From positions 1 to 64,000 of the forward strand of contig CAYTWZ010000001.1 in NCBI GenBank assembly GCA_964442035.1: DNA of 64,000 nt, read 5' to 3'. This document shows positions 22,775 to 31,247 of this stretch, piece after piece. The notes under the pieces are model-generated. The model saw nothing but the letters and a program-made list of their open reading frames with translations, did no database searches and was not told the DNA's origin. The stretch comes from JAFLUQ01 sp964442035. GTDB taxonomy: Bacteria > Bacillota > Clostridia > UMGS1883. Both the position numbers and the translations under genes were made by a program. Positions within the stretch are counted from its first letter, which is position 1. Each line of letters begins with the position of its first letter.

Positions 22775-24922
22775 TTAAACTTCTTTGATGGAAAGGGATA
22801 TGCGCTTTGTTTTCGGGTCAACGGAAAGCACCTTTACTCTTACGATGTCGCCAACGCTGAGTACCTCGGTTGGGTGCTTGATATAACGGTTGGCAATCTG
22901 TGAAATGTGCACCAGCCCGTCCTGATGCACACCGATATCCACAAAGGCGCCGAAGTCGATCACATTGCGGACGGTGCCGTCCACTATCATTCCCGGCTTA
23001 AGCTCCTCAAGGGACATACAGCCGCTGCGGAGCAGAGGCTTTGGCAACTCGTCACGGGGGTCCCGCCCCGGCTTTTGCAGGGAAGCGATCATATCCGTCA
23101 GTGTGGGCGCGCCTACCCCAAGCCTTTGGCAAAGCTCCTCCTTGCCCAAGACAGCGGCGCGCTTGGCTATGTCCCCAAAAGCTCCGCCCTTAAGCTCATC
23201 GCCGCTGTAGCCGCACAGGCTTAGCAGCTGGCGGGCGGCGTCATAGCTTTCCGGATGGACAGAAGTGTTGTCAAGGAATTCCGCCCCTCCGCTTATGCGC
23301 ATGAAGCCCGCACACTGGACAAAGGCCTTGTTTCCAAGCTTTGCCACTTTTAAAAGCTCCTTTCGGCTTTTGAAGCTGCCGTTATGCTCCCGGTACTCCA
23401 CAATGTTTTTAGCCACTGCGGAGCTTATGCCCGAAATATAGCCCAGAAGCGGCGCGGAAGCTGTGTTAAGATCCACACCCACCTTGTTTACGCAGTCCTC
23501 TACTACACCGCCCAGAGCGGCGCTCAGCTGCTTCTGGTTGCAATCATGCTGATACTGTCCCACCCCAATAGAGCGGGGATCGATCTTTACTAGCTCGGAC
23601 AATGGATCCTGAAGCCGCCGGGCGATGGATACCGCGCTCCTGAGTGAAACATCATAGTCCGGGAATTCCTCCGCCGCAAGCTTGCTGGCGCTGTACACCG
23701 AGGCTCCCGCCTCACTGACCACCATATACCGCACTTTTTCGGGAAGCTGTGAGACAAGCTCTCCGATGAAGCTTTCGCTTTCGCCTGTGGCAGTGCCGTT
23801 GCCTATGGAGATAAGGTCAACGCCGTTGCGTTCGATCATGCCCTTGAGCTGAACCTTGGCTTTTTCCTTGTTGTGGTGCTCTAAGGTAAAGTAAGCCACG
23901 CCTGTTTCCAGCACCTTGCCGGTGCTGTCCACGACCGCAAGCTTGCAGCCCGTGCGGTAGCCCGGATCCACTCCAAGGACTGTGTGACCCTTTACAGGCG
24001 GGGTCATAAGCAGGTTATTAAGATTTACGCTGAACAGCCCTATAGCCCCTTTCTCGGCTCTTTCAGTGAGCATAGCGCGTATTTCGTTTTCTATAGAAGG
24101 GGCAATCAGTCTTTTGTAGCTGTCCTGATAGGCCTCGGTCAGCAGATCGGCCATTGCTCCGGGACGCTTGATCAGCATACGGCTGAGATAGCTGTGTATT
24201 ATTTCCGGATCGATATCTATCTTTACCGCAAGAGCGTTTTCCTTTTCGCCCCGGTTAAGGGCAAGTATGCGGTGGTCCGCGATCCGGTTTACCGGTTCCC
24301 TGAAATCCGCGTACATGGCATAGGTGGGGTTTTCCTCTTTGCCGGGACGGCTGACAAAACAGCCGTTTAAGTACGTAAGCCGCCGGATTTCCTTGCGGTA
24401 GTCCGCATTGTCGCTGACGGTCTCGGCTATTATGTCCTTTGCACCGTCTATGGCCTCTTTAACGTTAGCTGCGCCATTTTCCTCGTCTATATATTTTTCC
24501 GCCTCAAGGGCAATATCGCCCCCAAAGTCCTGTGCCATGATCAGCTCCGCCAGAGGGTCAAGTCCCTTTTCCTTTGCCACAGAAGCTCGGGTTTTGCGCT
24601 TTGGACGGAAGGGACGGTATATGTCATCCAGCTCTGTGAGTGTTTTGGCGGCGGTGAGCTTGGCGGTGATCTCCTCAGTAAGCCTGCCCTGCTCGTCAAT
24701 AAGGCGGCTTACCTCCTGACGGCGCTGCTCAAGCCCCCTTAGCGCGTCCAGCCTTTCGGCAAACTCACGTATGCGTTGATCGTCCATTTCTCCGTGCTGC
24801 TCCTTGCGGTACCGGGCGATAAAAGGTACGGTGTTGCCCTCATCCAAAAGTCTGACAAGATTTTCCCCATAGTTAAGAGGAATGCTCATTTCCGAGCAAA
24901 GTCTGTTCAAAATATTATCCAT
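22775..24922 (-). CDS. tex: Tex-family RNA-binding transcription accessory protein
   Basis: 715 residues. The N-terminal helical region (VPFIARYRKEQHGEMDDQRIREF, then TLTELDDIYRPFRPKRKTRA) is diagnostic. It is followed by a YqgF/RuvC-like fold (VLGVDPGYRTGCKLAVVDSTGKVLE), helix-hairpin-helix motifs (LNTASAPLLGYISGI… and NKAFVQCAGFMRI), and a C-terminal S1 domain (~640-715, GMIVDGTVRNVIDFGAFVDIGVHQDGLVHIS). Tex binds RNA/polymerase and affects transcription termination and virulence genes in several bacteria. Length is normal for the family. Confidence 0.97.
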   Translation of the reverse strand: MDNILNRLCSEMSIPLNYGENLVRLLDEGNTVPFIARYRKEQHGEMDDQRIREFAERLDALRGLEQRRQEVSRLIDEQGRLTEEITAKLTAAKTLTELDDIYRPFRPKRKTRASVAKEKGLDPLAELIMAQDFGGDIALEAEKYIDEENGAANVKEAIDGAKDIIAETVSDNADYRKEIRRLTYLNGCFVSRPGKEENPTYAMYADFREPVNRIADHRILALNRGEKENALAVKIDIDPEIIHSYLSRMLIKRPGAMADLLTEAYQDSYKRLIAPSIENEIRAMLTERAEKGAIGLFSVNLNNLLMTPPVKGHTVLGVDPGYRTGCKLAVVDSTGKVLETGVAYFTLEHHNKEKAKVQLKGMIERNGVDLISIGNGTATGESESFIGELVSQLPEKVRYMVVSEAGASVYSASKLAAEEFPDYDVSLRSAVSIARRLQDPLSELVKIDPRSIGVGQYQHDCNQKQLSAALGGVVEDCVNKVGVDLNTASAPLLGYISGISSAVAKNIVEYREHNGSFKSRKELLKVAKLGNKAFVQCAGFMRISGGAEFLDNTSVHPESYDAARQLLSLCGYSGDELKGGAFGDIAKRAAVLGKEELCQRLGVGAPTLTDMIASLQKPGRDPRDELPKPLLRSGCMSLEELKPGMIVDGTVRNVIDFGAFVDIGVHQDGLVHISQIANRYIKHPTEVLSVGDIVRVKVLSVDPKTKRISLSIKEV

Positions 24923-24973
24923 GTCTTTTTCACCTTAAACTGCGCGGTTACGCGGCCGCAAAGCTGCAGCTGT

Positions 24974-25384
24974 TTATTTTTTGTTTTTTGGATTAACGAT
25001 GTCCCTCCAAGCTAAGTCACCCCGGTCAAGTCCCCGTACAAGGACCTCGGCTGTGGCGGCATTGGTGGCAAGGGGAATGTTGTGTACGTCGCAGAGCCTG
25101 AAAAGGGCGTTCACATCCGGCTCGTGAGGCTGCGCCGTAAGGGGATCCCGAAAGAACAGCACAAGGTCAATCTCGTCATAGGCGATCCTTGCGCCGATCT
25201 GCTGGTCGCCCCCCTGAGGCCCGGACAGAAACCTGTGTACATGGAGGCCCGTGGCCTCGGTGACAAGCCCGCCTGTTGTACCTGTGGCGCAAAGGCTGTG
25301 TTTTTCCAGTATGCCCTTATAGGCAATACAGAATTGAACCATGAGCTCCTTTTTCTGATCGTGAGCGATAAGTGCAATGTTCAT
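24974..25384 (-). CDS. mgsA: Methylglyoxal synthase
   Basis: 136 residues. It converts dihydroxyacetone phosphate to methylglyoxal plus phosphate, a phosphate-starvation bypass of lower glycolysis. Phosphate- and substrate-binding regions ALIAHDQKKELM, ATGTTGG, LSGPQGGDQQIGARIA, LVLFFRDPLTAQPHEPD (catalytic Asp in the FRDP stretch) and NIPLATNAATAE match the family end to end. GGAGGGAAAAGC precedes the ATG. It lies 51 bases before tex, probably in one transcript. Confidence 0.96.
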   Translation of the reverse strand: MNIALIAHDQKKELMVQFCIAYKGILEKHSLCATGTTGGLVTEATGLHVHRFLSGPQGGDQQIGARIAYDEIDLVLFFRDPLTAQPHEPDVNALFRLCDVHNIPLATNAATAEVLVRGLDRGDLAWRDIVNPKNKK

Positions 25385-25431
25385 GCTTTTCCCTCCTAAT
25401 TTTATGCTTCAATTAAGTAAGGCGCACAGCG

Positions 25432-25504
25432 CCGTCATGGGGCGTTTCGGTGGGAGAAAAGAACTCCCCCGCCGAAAAACGAAAGGATTGCCCGCCGCCT
25501 ATAG
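25432..25504 (-). repeat. Family B modular repeat, reverse copy
   Basis: On the minus strand: CTATAGGCGGCGGGC, CTTTCGTTTTTC, the hairpin GGCGGGGGAGTTC/CTCCCACC, then GAAACGCCCCATGACGGC. It lacks the final TTTCAGCCCTTATTGAA module. The neighbouring 25513-25551 segment is a strong imperfect hairpin (CTCTGCC/GGCAGAG), ending near TTTCGTTTAG. Confidence 0.75.
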
Positions 25505-25628
25505 ATGGTGCCCTCTGCCAGTGCCTCTGCAAAGCGGAAGCACCGGCAGAGTCGGCAGACGAGACACGTGGACAGCTTTCGTTTAGTTAAATATTTGTGC
25601 TTATGAACCCTCATTGATTCAATATATC

Positions 25629-25793
25629 GGAAGCGCTGATCAATTCTAAAATCTCGATTGGCGAAGGAATTTCTCTCGCTGTAAGGTAAAAACCCCATGA
25701 ATACTTGCTGTATCTTGTGCTTTTTTACCGAAATGCGTAAACTTCCCGTCAAGCAGTGTATTAAACCGTAGGCGTGAATTGTTCGGCGCTGTG
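25629..25793 (-). repeat. MITE family A, full-length copy 3 (reverse)
   Basis: 165 bp. The plus-strand left end GGAAGCGCTGATCAATTC and right end GAATTGTTCGGCGCTGTG are degenerate inverted repeats. The body aligns with copies 1 and 2 across its whole length. It ends 8 bases before the minD stop codon. No clear target duplication is visible. Confidence 0.75.
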
Positions 25794-25801
25794 TTATGCT
25801 T

Positions 25802-26572
25802 TTATTTGTTCGAGAAGAGAAGTCTGTGCCTTTTTTCTTTGTAATTGGGCAGCTCGACCCTTTCGCCGCAAAGCCTCGCGGCTATATTTCCGAAGGCTGC
25901 CGCCGCCTGACTTTTTTTGTCCTCCGGCAAAAATCCGGCTCCCGGAATCGCGTTTTCATCCTCAGGAACCACGCCCAGCAGATCGATGGAAAGATAGCTG
26001 AGTATGTCCTCCACATCGGGCATAAGCCCCCTTCGGGTCAATGCGGGGCGAAAGCGGTTGATTATCAGTTTAAGGCTTGTGATCTCGTTCTTTTCCAGCA
26101 GTCCGGCCACCCGATCCGCGTCACGCAGAGCGCATTGCTCCGCCGCCGTTACGATGATCGCGTCATCGGCCCCGGCCGCCGCCAGTTCAAACCCCCGGCC
26201 GACACCCGGAGGGCTGTCTATGAGTATAAAGTCAAACTCGGGCCGCAGCTTTTGCAGCAGGTTTTTCATCTGTGTAACGGTGACCTCTGTCTCGTCCTTA
26301 GTTTGGGCCGCGGGCATGAGAAACAGCGCGTCGGATTTTTCACATGGGAGGATAGCCTTGCTTTCCGGGCATATTCCCCGAGCGGCGTCCGTCATGTCGT
26401 ACACTATGACATCCTCCATTTTCATTGCTATGTCAAGACTCCTCAGTCCTGTGTCGGCATCTATCACCAGTGTCTTTTTGCCGCGCGACGCCAGCGCAGC
26501 CCCAATGTTGGCGGCACAAAAGGTCTTGCCCGTTCCTCCCTTGCCGCCTGTGATTACTGTCACACTTCCCAT
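25802..26572 (-). CDS. minD: MinD-type ParA/Mrp ATPase
   Basis: 256 residues of the MinD septum-placement ATPase family. The deviant Walker A is GGKGGTGKTFCAANIGAAL near residue 9, followed by VIDADTGLRSLDIAM, the Walker B-like FILIDSPPGVGRGFE, and IIVTAAEQCALRDADRV. The C-terminal tail KRHRLLFSNK is short and only weakly resembles the amphipathic membrane-targeting helix. It follows mrdA/PBP2 by 10 bases in an mre-type operon. Neither minC nor minE is found beside it, so its exact role (MinCD inhibitor partner or other positioning ATPase) is inferred. A MITE copy lies directly 3' of the stop. Confidence 0.87.
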   Translation of the reverse strand: MGSVTVITGGKGGTGKTFCAANIGAALASRGKKTLVIDADTGLRSLDIAMKMEDVIVYDMTDAARGICPESKAILPCEKSDALFLMPAAQTKDETEVTVTQMKNLLQKLRPEFDFILIDSPPGVGRGFELAAAGADDAIIVTAAEQCALRDADRVAGLLEKNEITSLKLIINRFRPALTRRGLMPDVEDILSYLSIDLLGVVPEDENAIPGAGFLPEDKKSQAAAAFGNIAARLCGERVELPNYKEKRHRLLFSNK

Positions 26573-26582
26573 TTTGTCCTCC

Positions 26583-28628
26583 TTAAGGCCTCAGCGTGTT
26601 AGGCTTGTAAACGTCGGCCTCCTCGTCCTCACTGAAGTATTGGTCAATGACCGCCCTTACCACAGGGGCGGCCTTGCTGCCGCCGCCAGCCTTTTCCAGC
26701 ACGCAGGCCACGGCTATCTGCGGGTTGTCATAGGGTGCGTAGCAGATGTAAATTCCGTTTGTAAGGGTGTCAGATATCTGGGCGCTGCCGGTCTTTGCCG
26801 CCACTTCCGCCTTGCAGCCTTCAAAGGCTGAGGCGGCCGTTCCGGAGGTGACCACCATTCTCATTCCGGAAGTGACCGCGTTGTAGGTTTCGTCCGACAT
26901 CTCCAATGTGGAAAGCACAGTAGGCGTTGTCACAATCTCAGGTTCAGTGTCGCTTGCTTGGATGCTCTTTACCAGATGGGTTTTGTAGAGGGTACCGCCG
27001 TTAGCAATGACAGCCGTGTATGATGCCAGCTGAATGGGCGTCACCAAGGTGTCCGCCTGACCGATAGCGGATTGCAGTACGTCACCGGGATACCATGTAC
27101 CCCCGCGTTTTTCCCTGTTCTGAGGGGTGGAAAGACTGCCGCTGCTTTCCTCGCCTTCAAGCTCGATGCCCGTTTTGCTCCCAAAGCCGAAGCGCCCGGC
27201 ATAGTCCGCCATTTTTTCGATGCCAAGGCGTCTGCCTGTTTCGAAAAAGAATACATTGCAGGAGTCCCGTATGGCTTCGCTGACGTTTTCGTAGCCGTGG
27301 GTGTCACCGCTTTGGTTGTAAAGCCAGCACCCCGGCTGGTAATCGGAGTAATAGGTGTATTTCCCCGTGTCAAGTATTTCCTCGTCCGGTGTGATCACGC
27401 CCTCCTGAAGGGCGGCCACCGCCACGCAGGGCTTAAAGGTAGAGCCGGGAGTGTAGGCGCCCATCAAGGCGCGGTTTATCAGCGGACGGGCGGGGTCTTC
27501 CATCAGCTGGGAATACATGGCGTTAAACTCCTTTATGTCATAGGTGGGGTAGGACGCCATTGCAAGTATCTCGCCGCTGTTTACATCAAGGGCCACCACC
27601 GCGCCGGAATCGCAGGAAGCTCCGCCCTCGTCACTCCCCGCCTCGGATCGAATGGAAAGTATGGTCTCCCTCAGCGCGTCCTCGGCGGCCTCCTGCAGAT
27701 CAAGGTCTATGGTCAGGGTGACATTCCGCCCGTTGACTGCGGGTGTTTCCACCCTTTCGCCTATGCTCACGCCGCCGGTGGTCTGATCTACGGAGCTGAG
27801 GCCATCCGTCCCCCTAAGATAATCCTCAAGGTATTTTTCAAGACCCTGCTTGCCTATCATGGAATTTATGGTGTAGCCCTTGTCCTTGTTTTCATCGTAT
27901 TCCTCCCGACTTATGTTGCCGATACGCCCAAGTATGTGAGCGGCAAGGCCCTCCCGGGCATAGTCCCTTACAGGCTGAACTATTACCATTGCCCCGTCAA
28001 AGGCCGCCGACTGCTCCTTTATGGCTGTCACCGCGTCTAAGCTTACATCTGTGCCAAAAGAGTATGGCACAGCCTGAGAAAACTCCCTTTCCTCCATGTC
28101 AAGGCGCACTGCCGCGATATTCACCAGATTGCTGCCGGTAAAGCCCGACAGGGAATATTTTTCTTTCAGGACATTCATCACACCGCTGGCGCTGTCGTCA
28201 GCGTCAAAGCCGTGCTTTTCCTTCCAGTCCCGAATGTCCGCGTCCCGTTCCTCCTCCGTGACCCCGTCACTGTCAAAGCGGAAGCCCTCTCCGTCAGCTT
28301 CAATGGGAAGCTCGGCGTTTTTCTGTTGATCCCAGCGATCAAACACGAAGCACAGGTTGTATATAAGCTGGTTGAGGCTGTCATCGCTCATGCCGGGCTT
28401 TTTTTGTATCTGCACAGAGTAGCCGCTACGGTTTGTGACTATTGCCCGGCCGTATCGATCGTAAAACTCGCCCCTTGGCGCCGAAAGCACTACGCTTTTG
28501 GTGGTGCGCCGGTCACTCCTCTGGCGGTAATCCGCTCCATCCACAAGCTGCAGCTTGATGAGAAAGCACACGATAAGCCCGGCACACAGCAGGAGTATTG
28601 TTTTTGCTGCAAGGAAGCGCTTATTCAT
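26583..28628 (-). CDS. Penicillin-binding protein 2, elongasome transpeptidase
   Basis: About 681 residues. One N-terminal membrane anchor (FLAAKTILLLCAGLIVCFLI), the PBP dimer domain (~45-330, starting RGEFYDRYGRAIVTNRSG), and a transpeptidase domain. Active-site motifs are STFK (GAYTPGSTFKPCVAVAAL), SCN (RDSCNVFFFE) and KTG (VAAKTGSAQ). It cross-links lateral-wall peptidoglycan with MreC/MreD (MrdA/PBP2 class). ATG 28628 is preferred because GGAGGAAGG precedes it; an upstream in-frame start at 28682 lies well inside mreD. It overlaps the mreD end by 8 bases, indicating translational coupling. Confidence 0.94.
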   Translation of the reverse strand: MNKRFLAAKTILLLCAGLIVCFLIKLQLVDGADYRQRSDRRTTKSVVLSAPRGEFYDRYGRAIVTNRSGYSVQIQKKPGMSDDSLNQLIYNLCFVFDRWDQQKNAELPIEADGEGFRFDSDGVTEEERDADIRDWKEKHGFDADDSASGVMNVLKEKYSLSGFTGSNLVNIAAVRLDMEEREFSQAVPYSFGTDVSLDAVTAIKEQSAAFDGAMVIVQPVRDYAREGLAAHILGRIGNISREEYDENKDKGYTINSMIGKQGLEKYLEDYLRGTDGLSSVDQTTGGVSIGERVETPAVNGRNVTLTIDLDLQEAAEDALRETILSIRSEAGSDEGGASCDSGAVVALDVNSGEILAMASYPTYDIKEFNAMYSQLMEDPARPLINRALMGAYTPGSTFKPCVAVAALQEGVITPDEEILDTGKYTYYSDYQPGCWLYNQSGDTHGYENVSEAIRDSCNVFFFETGRRLGIEKMADYAGRFGFGSKTGIELEGEESSGSLSTPQNREKRGGTWYPGDVLQSAIGQADTLVTPIQLASYTAVIANGGTLYKTHLVKSIQASDTEPEIVTTPTVLSTLEMSDETYNAVTSGMRMVVTSGTAASAFEGCKAEVAAKTGSAQISDTLTNGIYICYAPYDNPQIAVACVLEKAGGGSKAAPVVRAVIDQYFSEDEEADVYKPNTLRP

Positions 28629-29112
28629 GAGCCTTCCTCCTTGTTTTCTTCTCAGTGAACCAGAATATGGGGATGGAGACAAGTCCGTTGATAAACGCCG
28701 TGACCCCGGCGGTCAGCAGCCACCGCCCAATGCTGATCCGACCTGTGGGCACAGCCCCCGACAGCAGCCCGTATGCCAGATAATACATGGCGGTGAACAG
28801 CCAGAGGTACATTGCCATAAATGCCGGGGAATTGTTGATTTTTTCGCTGGCAATGGCCTTCACTGCCAGCCCAAGATACATACACAGCAGCAGCTGCACC
28901 CCAAAGCTGCGTCCTGCCGCCGAGTCCATTGCCAGACCCAGCGCTCCTCCGTACACGGCGGAGGCCGCGGGAGCGGAAAAATAGCATACGCCTACAAGGG
29001 CCAGCACACAAAGGTTGGCCGAAAATCCGTAAATACTCAGCTTTGGAACAATGCTGTACTGAAGCAAAAATGCCAGCAGCAGCACCAACGTTTTGATGAC
29101 ATTTGATCTCAC
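28621..29112 (-). CDS. mreD: Rod shape-determining membrane protein MreD
   Basis: 163 residues with five or six predicted membrane helices and little else, as expected for MreD (start MRSNVIKTLVLLLAFLLQYSIVPKL, later LGLAMDSAAGRSFGVQLLLCMYLGL). MreD helps position the elongasome. It starts 2 bases after mreC and overlaps PBP2, so position in the mreC-mreD-pbp2 operon carries most of the assignment. Confidence 0.87.
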   Translation of the reverse strand: MRSNVIKTLVLLLAFLLQYSIVPKLSIYGFSANLCVLALVGVCYFSAPAASAVYGGALGLAMDSAAGRSFGVQLLLCMYLGLAVKAIASEKINNSPAFMAMYLWLFTAMYYLAYGLLSGAVPTGRISIGRWLLTAGVTAFINGLVSIPIFWFTEKKTRRKAHE

Positions 29113-29114
29113 AG

Positions 29115-29936
29115 CTATTCTCCCTGCCTTACCGAAACAAGCACTTCCGTGACCTTTTTGGGGTCAACGGCGGCCTCTATCTCACACCTGAGCGTAAGCC
29201 CGTCCGGCGCTTCTCCTACAGAGGTGACGCGGCCAAGCCTTATTCCCTTGGGAAATATGCCCCCCACGCCGGAGGTTTCAATCACATCCCCCTCAATGAT
29301 ACCGGCGCTTTTGTCCAGATAGTTCAAAACACATTTGCCCACCGGGGTCAGTCCGCTTTCCCCCTCAACAATGCCCAAGTCGTTTGTCCGTCCGCATATC
29401 GCCCCTACAGAGGAGTCCACATCGGTCACGGCCTTTACCTTGGCGTAATTGAGACCCACCTCAAAGACGCTGCCTACAAGGCCGTCCGGCACCACTACGA
29501 AGGAATTGACCGCCACGCCGCTGGCGCTGCCCTTGTCTATCACAAGAGTCTCGTACCAGTCACCGCTGCTGTAGGAGATCACGTTAGCCCCCGTATATTC
29601 CGGCGCTTCCCGCATATCCTTCATGTCAAGCAGGCTTCTCAAGCGCTGGTTTTCGTTTTTGTATGACTCAAGGTTGACGGTCTCCTGCTCAAGACTGGCG
29701 ATTTTTTCCTTGAGAAGCTTGTTTTCCGCCTGATAGCGGCCGGAGTTAAATATCCCGTCAAAGAAATCGCCCACCGTGTCCAGCGAACTGAGGGCGTCCT
29801 GTATGGGGGTCACGAATGTGCCAAACGCGCTGTTGAGGACGTCAACCTTTGCCACGGCTGACGCTGCCATAATGCCCAGCACAGCCCCGGTGATTATCAG
29901 CACTATTATCAACAGCCTTTTGGATATTTTATTCAC
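29115..29936 (-). CDS. mreC: Rod shape-determining protein MreC
   Basis: About 273 residues. A short cytoplasmic N-terminus, one membrane helix (LLIIVLIITGAVLGIMAAS), a coiled coil (~65-105, AENKLLKEKIASLEQETVNLE), and a periplasmic-type beta domain with GSASGVAVNSFVVVPDGLVG and the MreC signature around ETSGVGGIFPKGIRLGRV. It scaffolds the wall-elongation complex outside the membrane. The GTG at 29936 (VNKISKRLLI) has GGAAGGGAG upstream; the earlier ATG at 29978 would add 14 unlikely residues. It follows maf directly, and no mreB lies in the window. Confidence 0.93.
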   Translation of the reverse strand: MNKISKRLLIIVLIITGAVLGIMAASAVAKVDVLNSAFGTFVTPIQDALSSLDTVGDFFDGIFNSGRYQAENKLLKEKIASLEQETVNLESYKNENQRLRSLLDMKDMREAPEYTGANVISYSSGDWYETLVIDKGSASGVAVNSFVVVPDGLVGSVFEVGLNYAKVKAVTDVDSSVGAICGRTNDLGIVEGESGLTPVGKCVLNYLDKSAGIIEGDVIETSGVGGIFPKGIRLGRVTSVGEAPDGLTLRCEIEAAVDPKKVTEVLVSVRQGE

Positions 29937-29992
29937 GTGATCAGCTCCCTTCCGCGTTGGATGACGCCCCGGCCGCAAGGCCGTTTTGTTCG

Positions 29993-30574
29993 CTACAGCA
30001 GCTTAATGCCGAACTGCTTGTCAAGGGCTTCCCCAAGGGCGCACAGGGGCAGTCCCACCACCGTGAAGTAGTCCCCGTTTATACCCTCTATGAGCAGGCT
30101 GCCCAGGCCTTGTATACCATAGGCTCCGGCCTTGTCCATGGGTTCGCCGCTGGCCACGTAAGCGTCTATTTCCTCGCTGCTCAGACTTTTAAAGCGCACC
30201 TCGGTTTTTTTGCAGCCCCCGGCGGCCTCCATCCCGGTACATTTCACGGCGCAGAAGCCGGTGTATACGTAGTGGCTTTTTCCGCTTAAGCGGAAAAGCA
30301 TTTCCCTTGCATCCTCAGGGGAGGAGGGCTTGCCAAGTATCTCCCCGTCCACATAGACGCATGTGTCGGCACCGATGCACAGGCAGTCCCGACCCGCGTA
30401 GCTCTTTGCCACGTGCAGTGCTTTCAGCATGGCAAGCTGCGTCACCAGATCCTTTGGGTCGCCGGTCTTTACCTGAGACTCGTCAATGTCCGCCGGCACG
30501 ACCTTCGGGTCAAGGCCGATATTTCTCAAAAGCTCGATCCTTCTGGGGGATTTTGAGGCTAAAATATAAAGCAT
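29993..30574 (-). CDS. maf: Maf-family nucleotide pyrophosphatase
   Basis: About 193 residues. A septum-formation-associated nucleoside triphosphate pyrophosphatase acting on dTTP/UTP or modified nucleotides. Motifs are LYILASKSPRRIELLRNIG, VVPADIDESQ, CIGADTCVYVDGEILGKP, and AYGIQGLGSLLIEGINGDYF with VVGLPLCAL. AAAGGAAAG precedes ATG 30574; an in-frame ATG at 30682 is upstream of the mapped promoter and is rejected. First gene of the maf-mreC-mreD-pbp2-minD series. Confidence 0.95.
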   Translation of the reverse strand: MLYILASKSPRRIELLRNIGLDPKVVPADIDESQVKTGDPKDLVTQLAMLKALHVAKSYAGRDCLCIGADTCVYVDGEILGKPSSPEDAREMLFRLSGKSHYVYTGFCAVKCTGMEAAGGCKKTEVRFKSLSSEEIDAYVASGEPMDKAGAYGIQGLGSLLIEGINGDYFTVVGLPLCALGEALDKQFGIKLL

Positions 30575-30653
30575 ACAAAACTTTCCTTTGCGTATTAATT
30601 CTATTCTTGCCAAATTCAGCGATTTTATGGTATTTTTGCCGCTGACGTTATTA

Positions 30654-30682
30654 ATTATATCACAAAATAGTGTCCTTTTCAA
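30654..30682 (-). promoter_or_regulatory. Promoter of the maf-mre operon
   Basis: On the minus strand TTGAAA (30677-30682), 17-base spacer, TATAAT (30654-30659), with a TG extended -10. The start is expected near 30647. Confidence 0.85.
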
Positions 30683-30767
30683 GAGTTTTTATATAAAAGA
30701 GCTTAAAATTAATATTTGAGTCACAGACCGCTTACAAGCTCCAAGAAAAAGGGGATAGCATTAAAGG

Positions 30768-30802
30768 GAACACCCCATAACGGGCTTTCAGCCATTATTG
30801 AA
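30768..30802 (+). repeat. Family B3 repeat module
   Basis: AGGGAACACCCCATAACGGGC followed by TTTCAGCCATTATTGAA. It is fused head-on to a family C copy at 30809. Confidence 0.7.
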
Positions 30803-30808
30803 AAACGA

Positions 30809-30880
30809 TATTCCGTAAGCGCGGCGCCCGATGCGGAAGAGGTTTCCGCCGGGGGAACGCGCACGGTTTCCCCGATGAAT
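30809..30880 (+). repeat. Family C palindromic repeat
   Basis: ATATTCCGTAAGCG, GCGCCCGATGCGGA, TTTCCGCCGGGGGAACG, then GGTTTCCCCGATGAAT. It aligns with the reverse copy at 16420-16492. Confidence 0.75.
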
Positions 30881-30977
30881 TCGGCTGAAAAAATTCGTCC
30901 CGGTCATCATAAAATTCGCCTTTATGGGTTATGATACAAAAAGAAACCAAAAACGCGGCAAGAAAGGATGTCAAAAA

Positions 30978-31235
30978 ATGAAAAAATTCAGCTACGTACT
31001 TACCGATGAAAGCGGTATTCACGCCCGCCCCGCCGGGCAGCTGGTAAAAAAGGCCGAAGCCTTCAGATCCCGGATCACACTACAGAGAGGCGAAAAGACC
31101 GCCGACGCCAAGCGCATATTTTCGGTTATGGGTCTTGCCGCCAAGAAAGGCGACACCGTCACGGTCACAGCCAGCGGCCCGGACGAGGACGCGGCCACGT
31201 CCGAGCTTTCAAAATTTATGCGGGACAACATGTAG
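30978..31235 (+). CDS. ptsH: HPr phosphocarrier protein lacking Ser46
   Basis: 85 residues, the histidine phosphocarrier between Enzyme I and sugar permeases. His15 lies in SGIHARPAGQLV exactly as in the B. subtilis protein. Numbering needs no gaps up to residue 46, and there the regulatory Ser is Arg (ADAKRIFSVMGLAA instead of a KSIMGVMSLG pattern). The HPr kinase site that drives CcpA-dependent catabolite repression is therefore missing. AAAGGATG lies ~10 bases before ATG 30978. Enzyme I follows 12 bases later. No Enzyme II is encoded nearby. Confidence 0.93.
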   Translation: MKKFSYVLTDESGIHARPAGQLVKKAEAFRSRITLQRGEKTADAKRIFSVMGLAAKKGDTVTVTASGPDEDAATSELSKFMRDNM

Positions 31236-31247
31236 GAGAAAAGAAAA

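Noticed and set aside
24974..25384. tRNA, rRNA or riboswitch in the minus-strand block
   Set aside because: No cloverleaf, T-loop consensus (GGTTCGAATC) or known riboswitch core was found here or elsewhere in the window.
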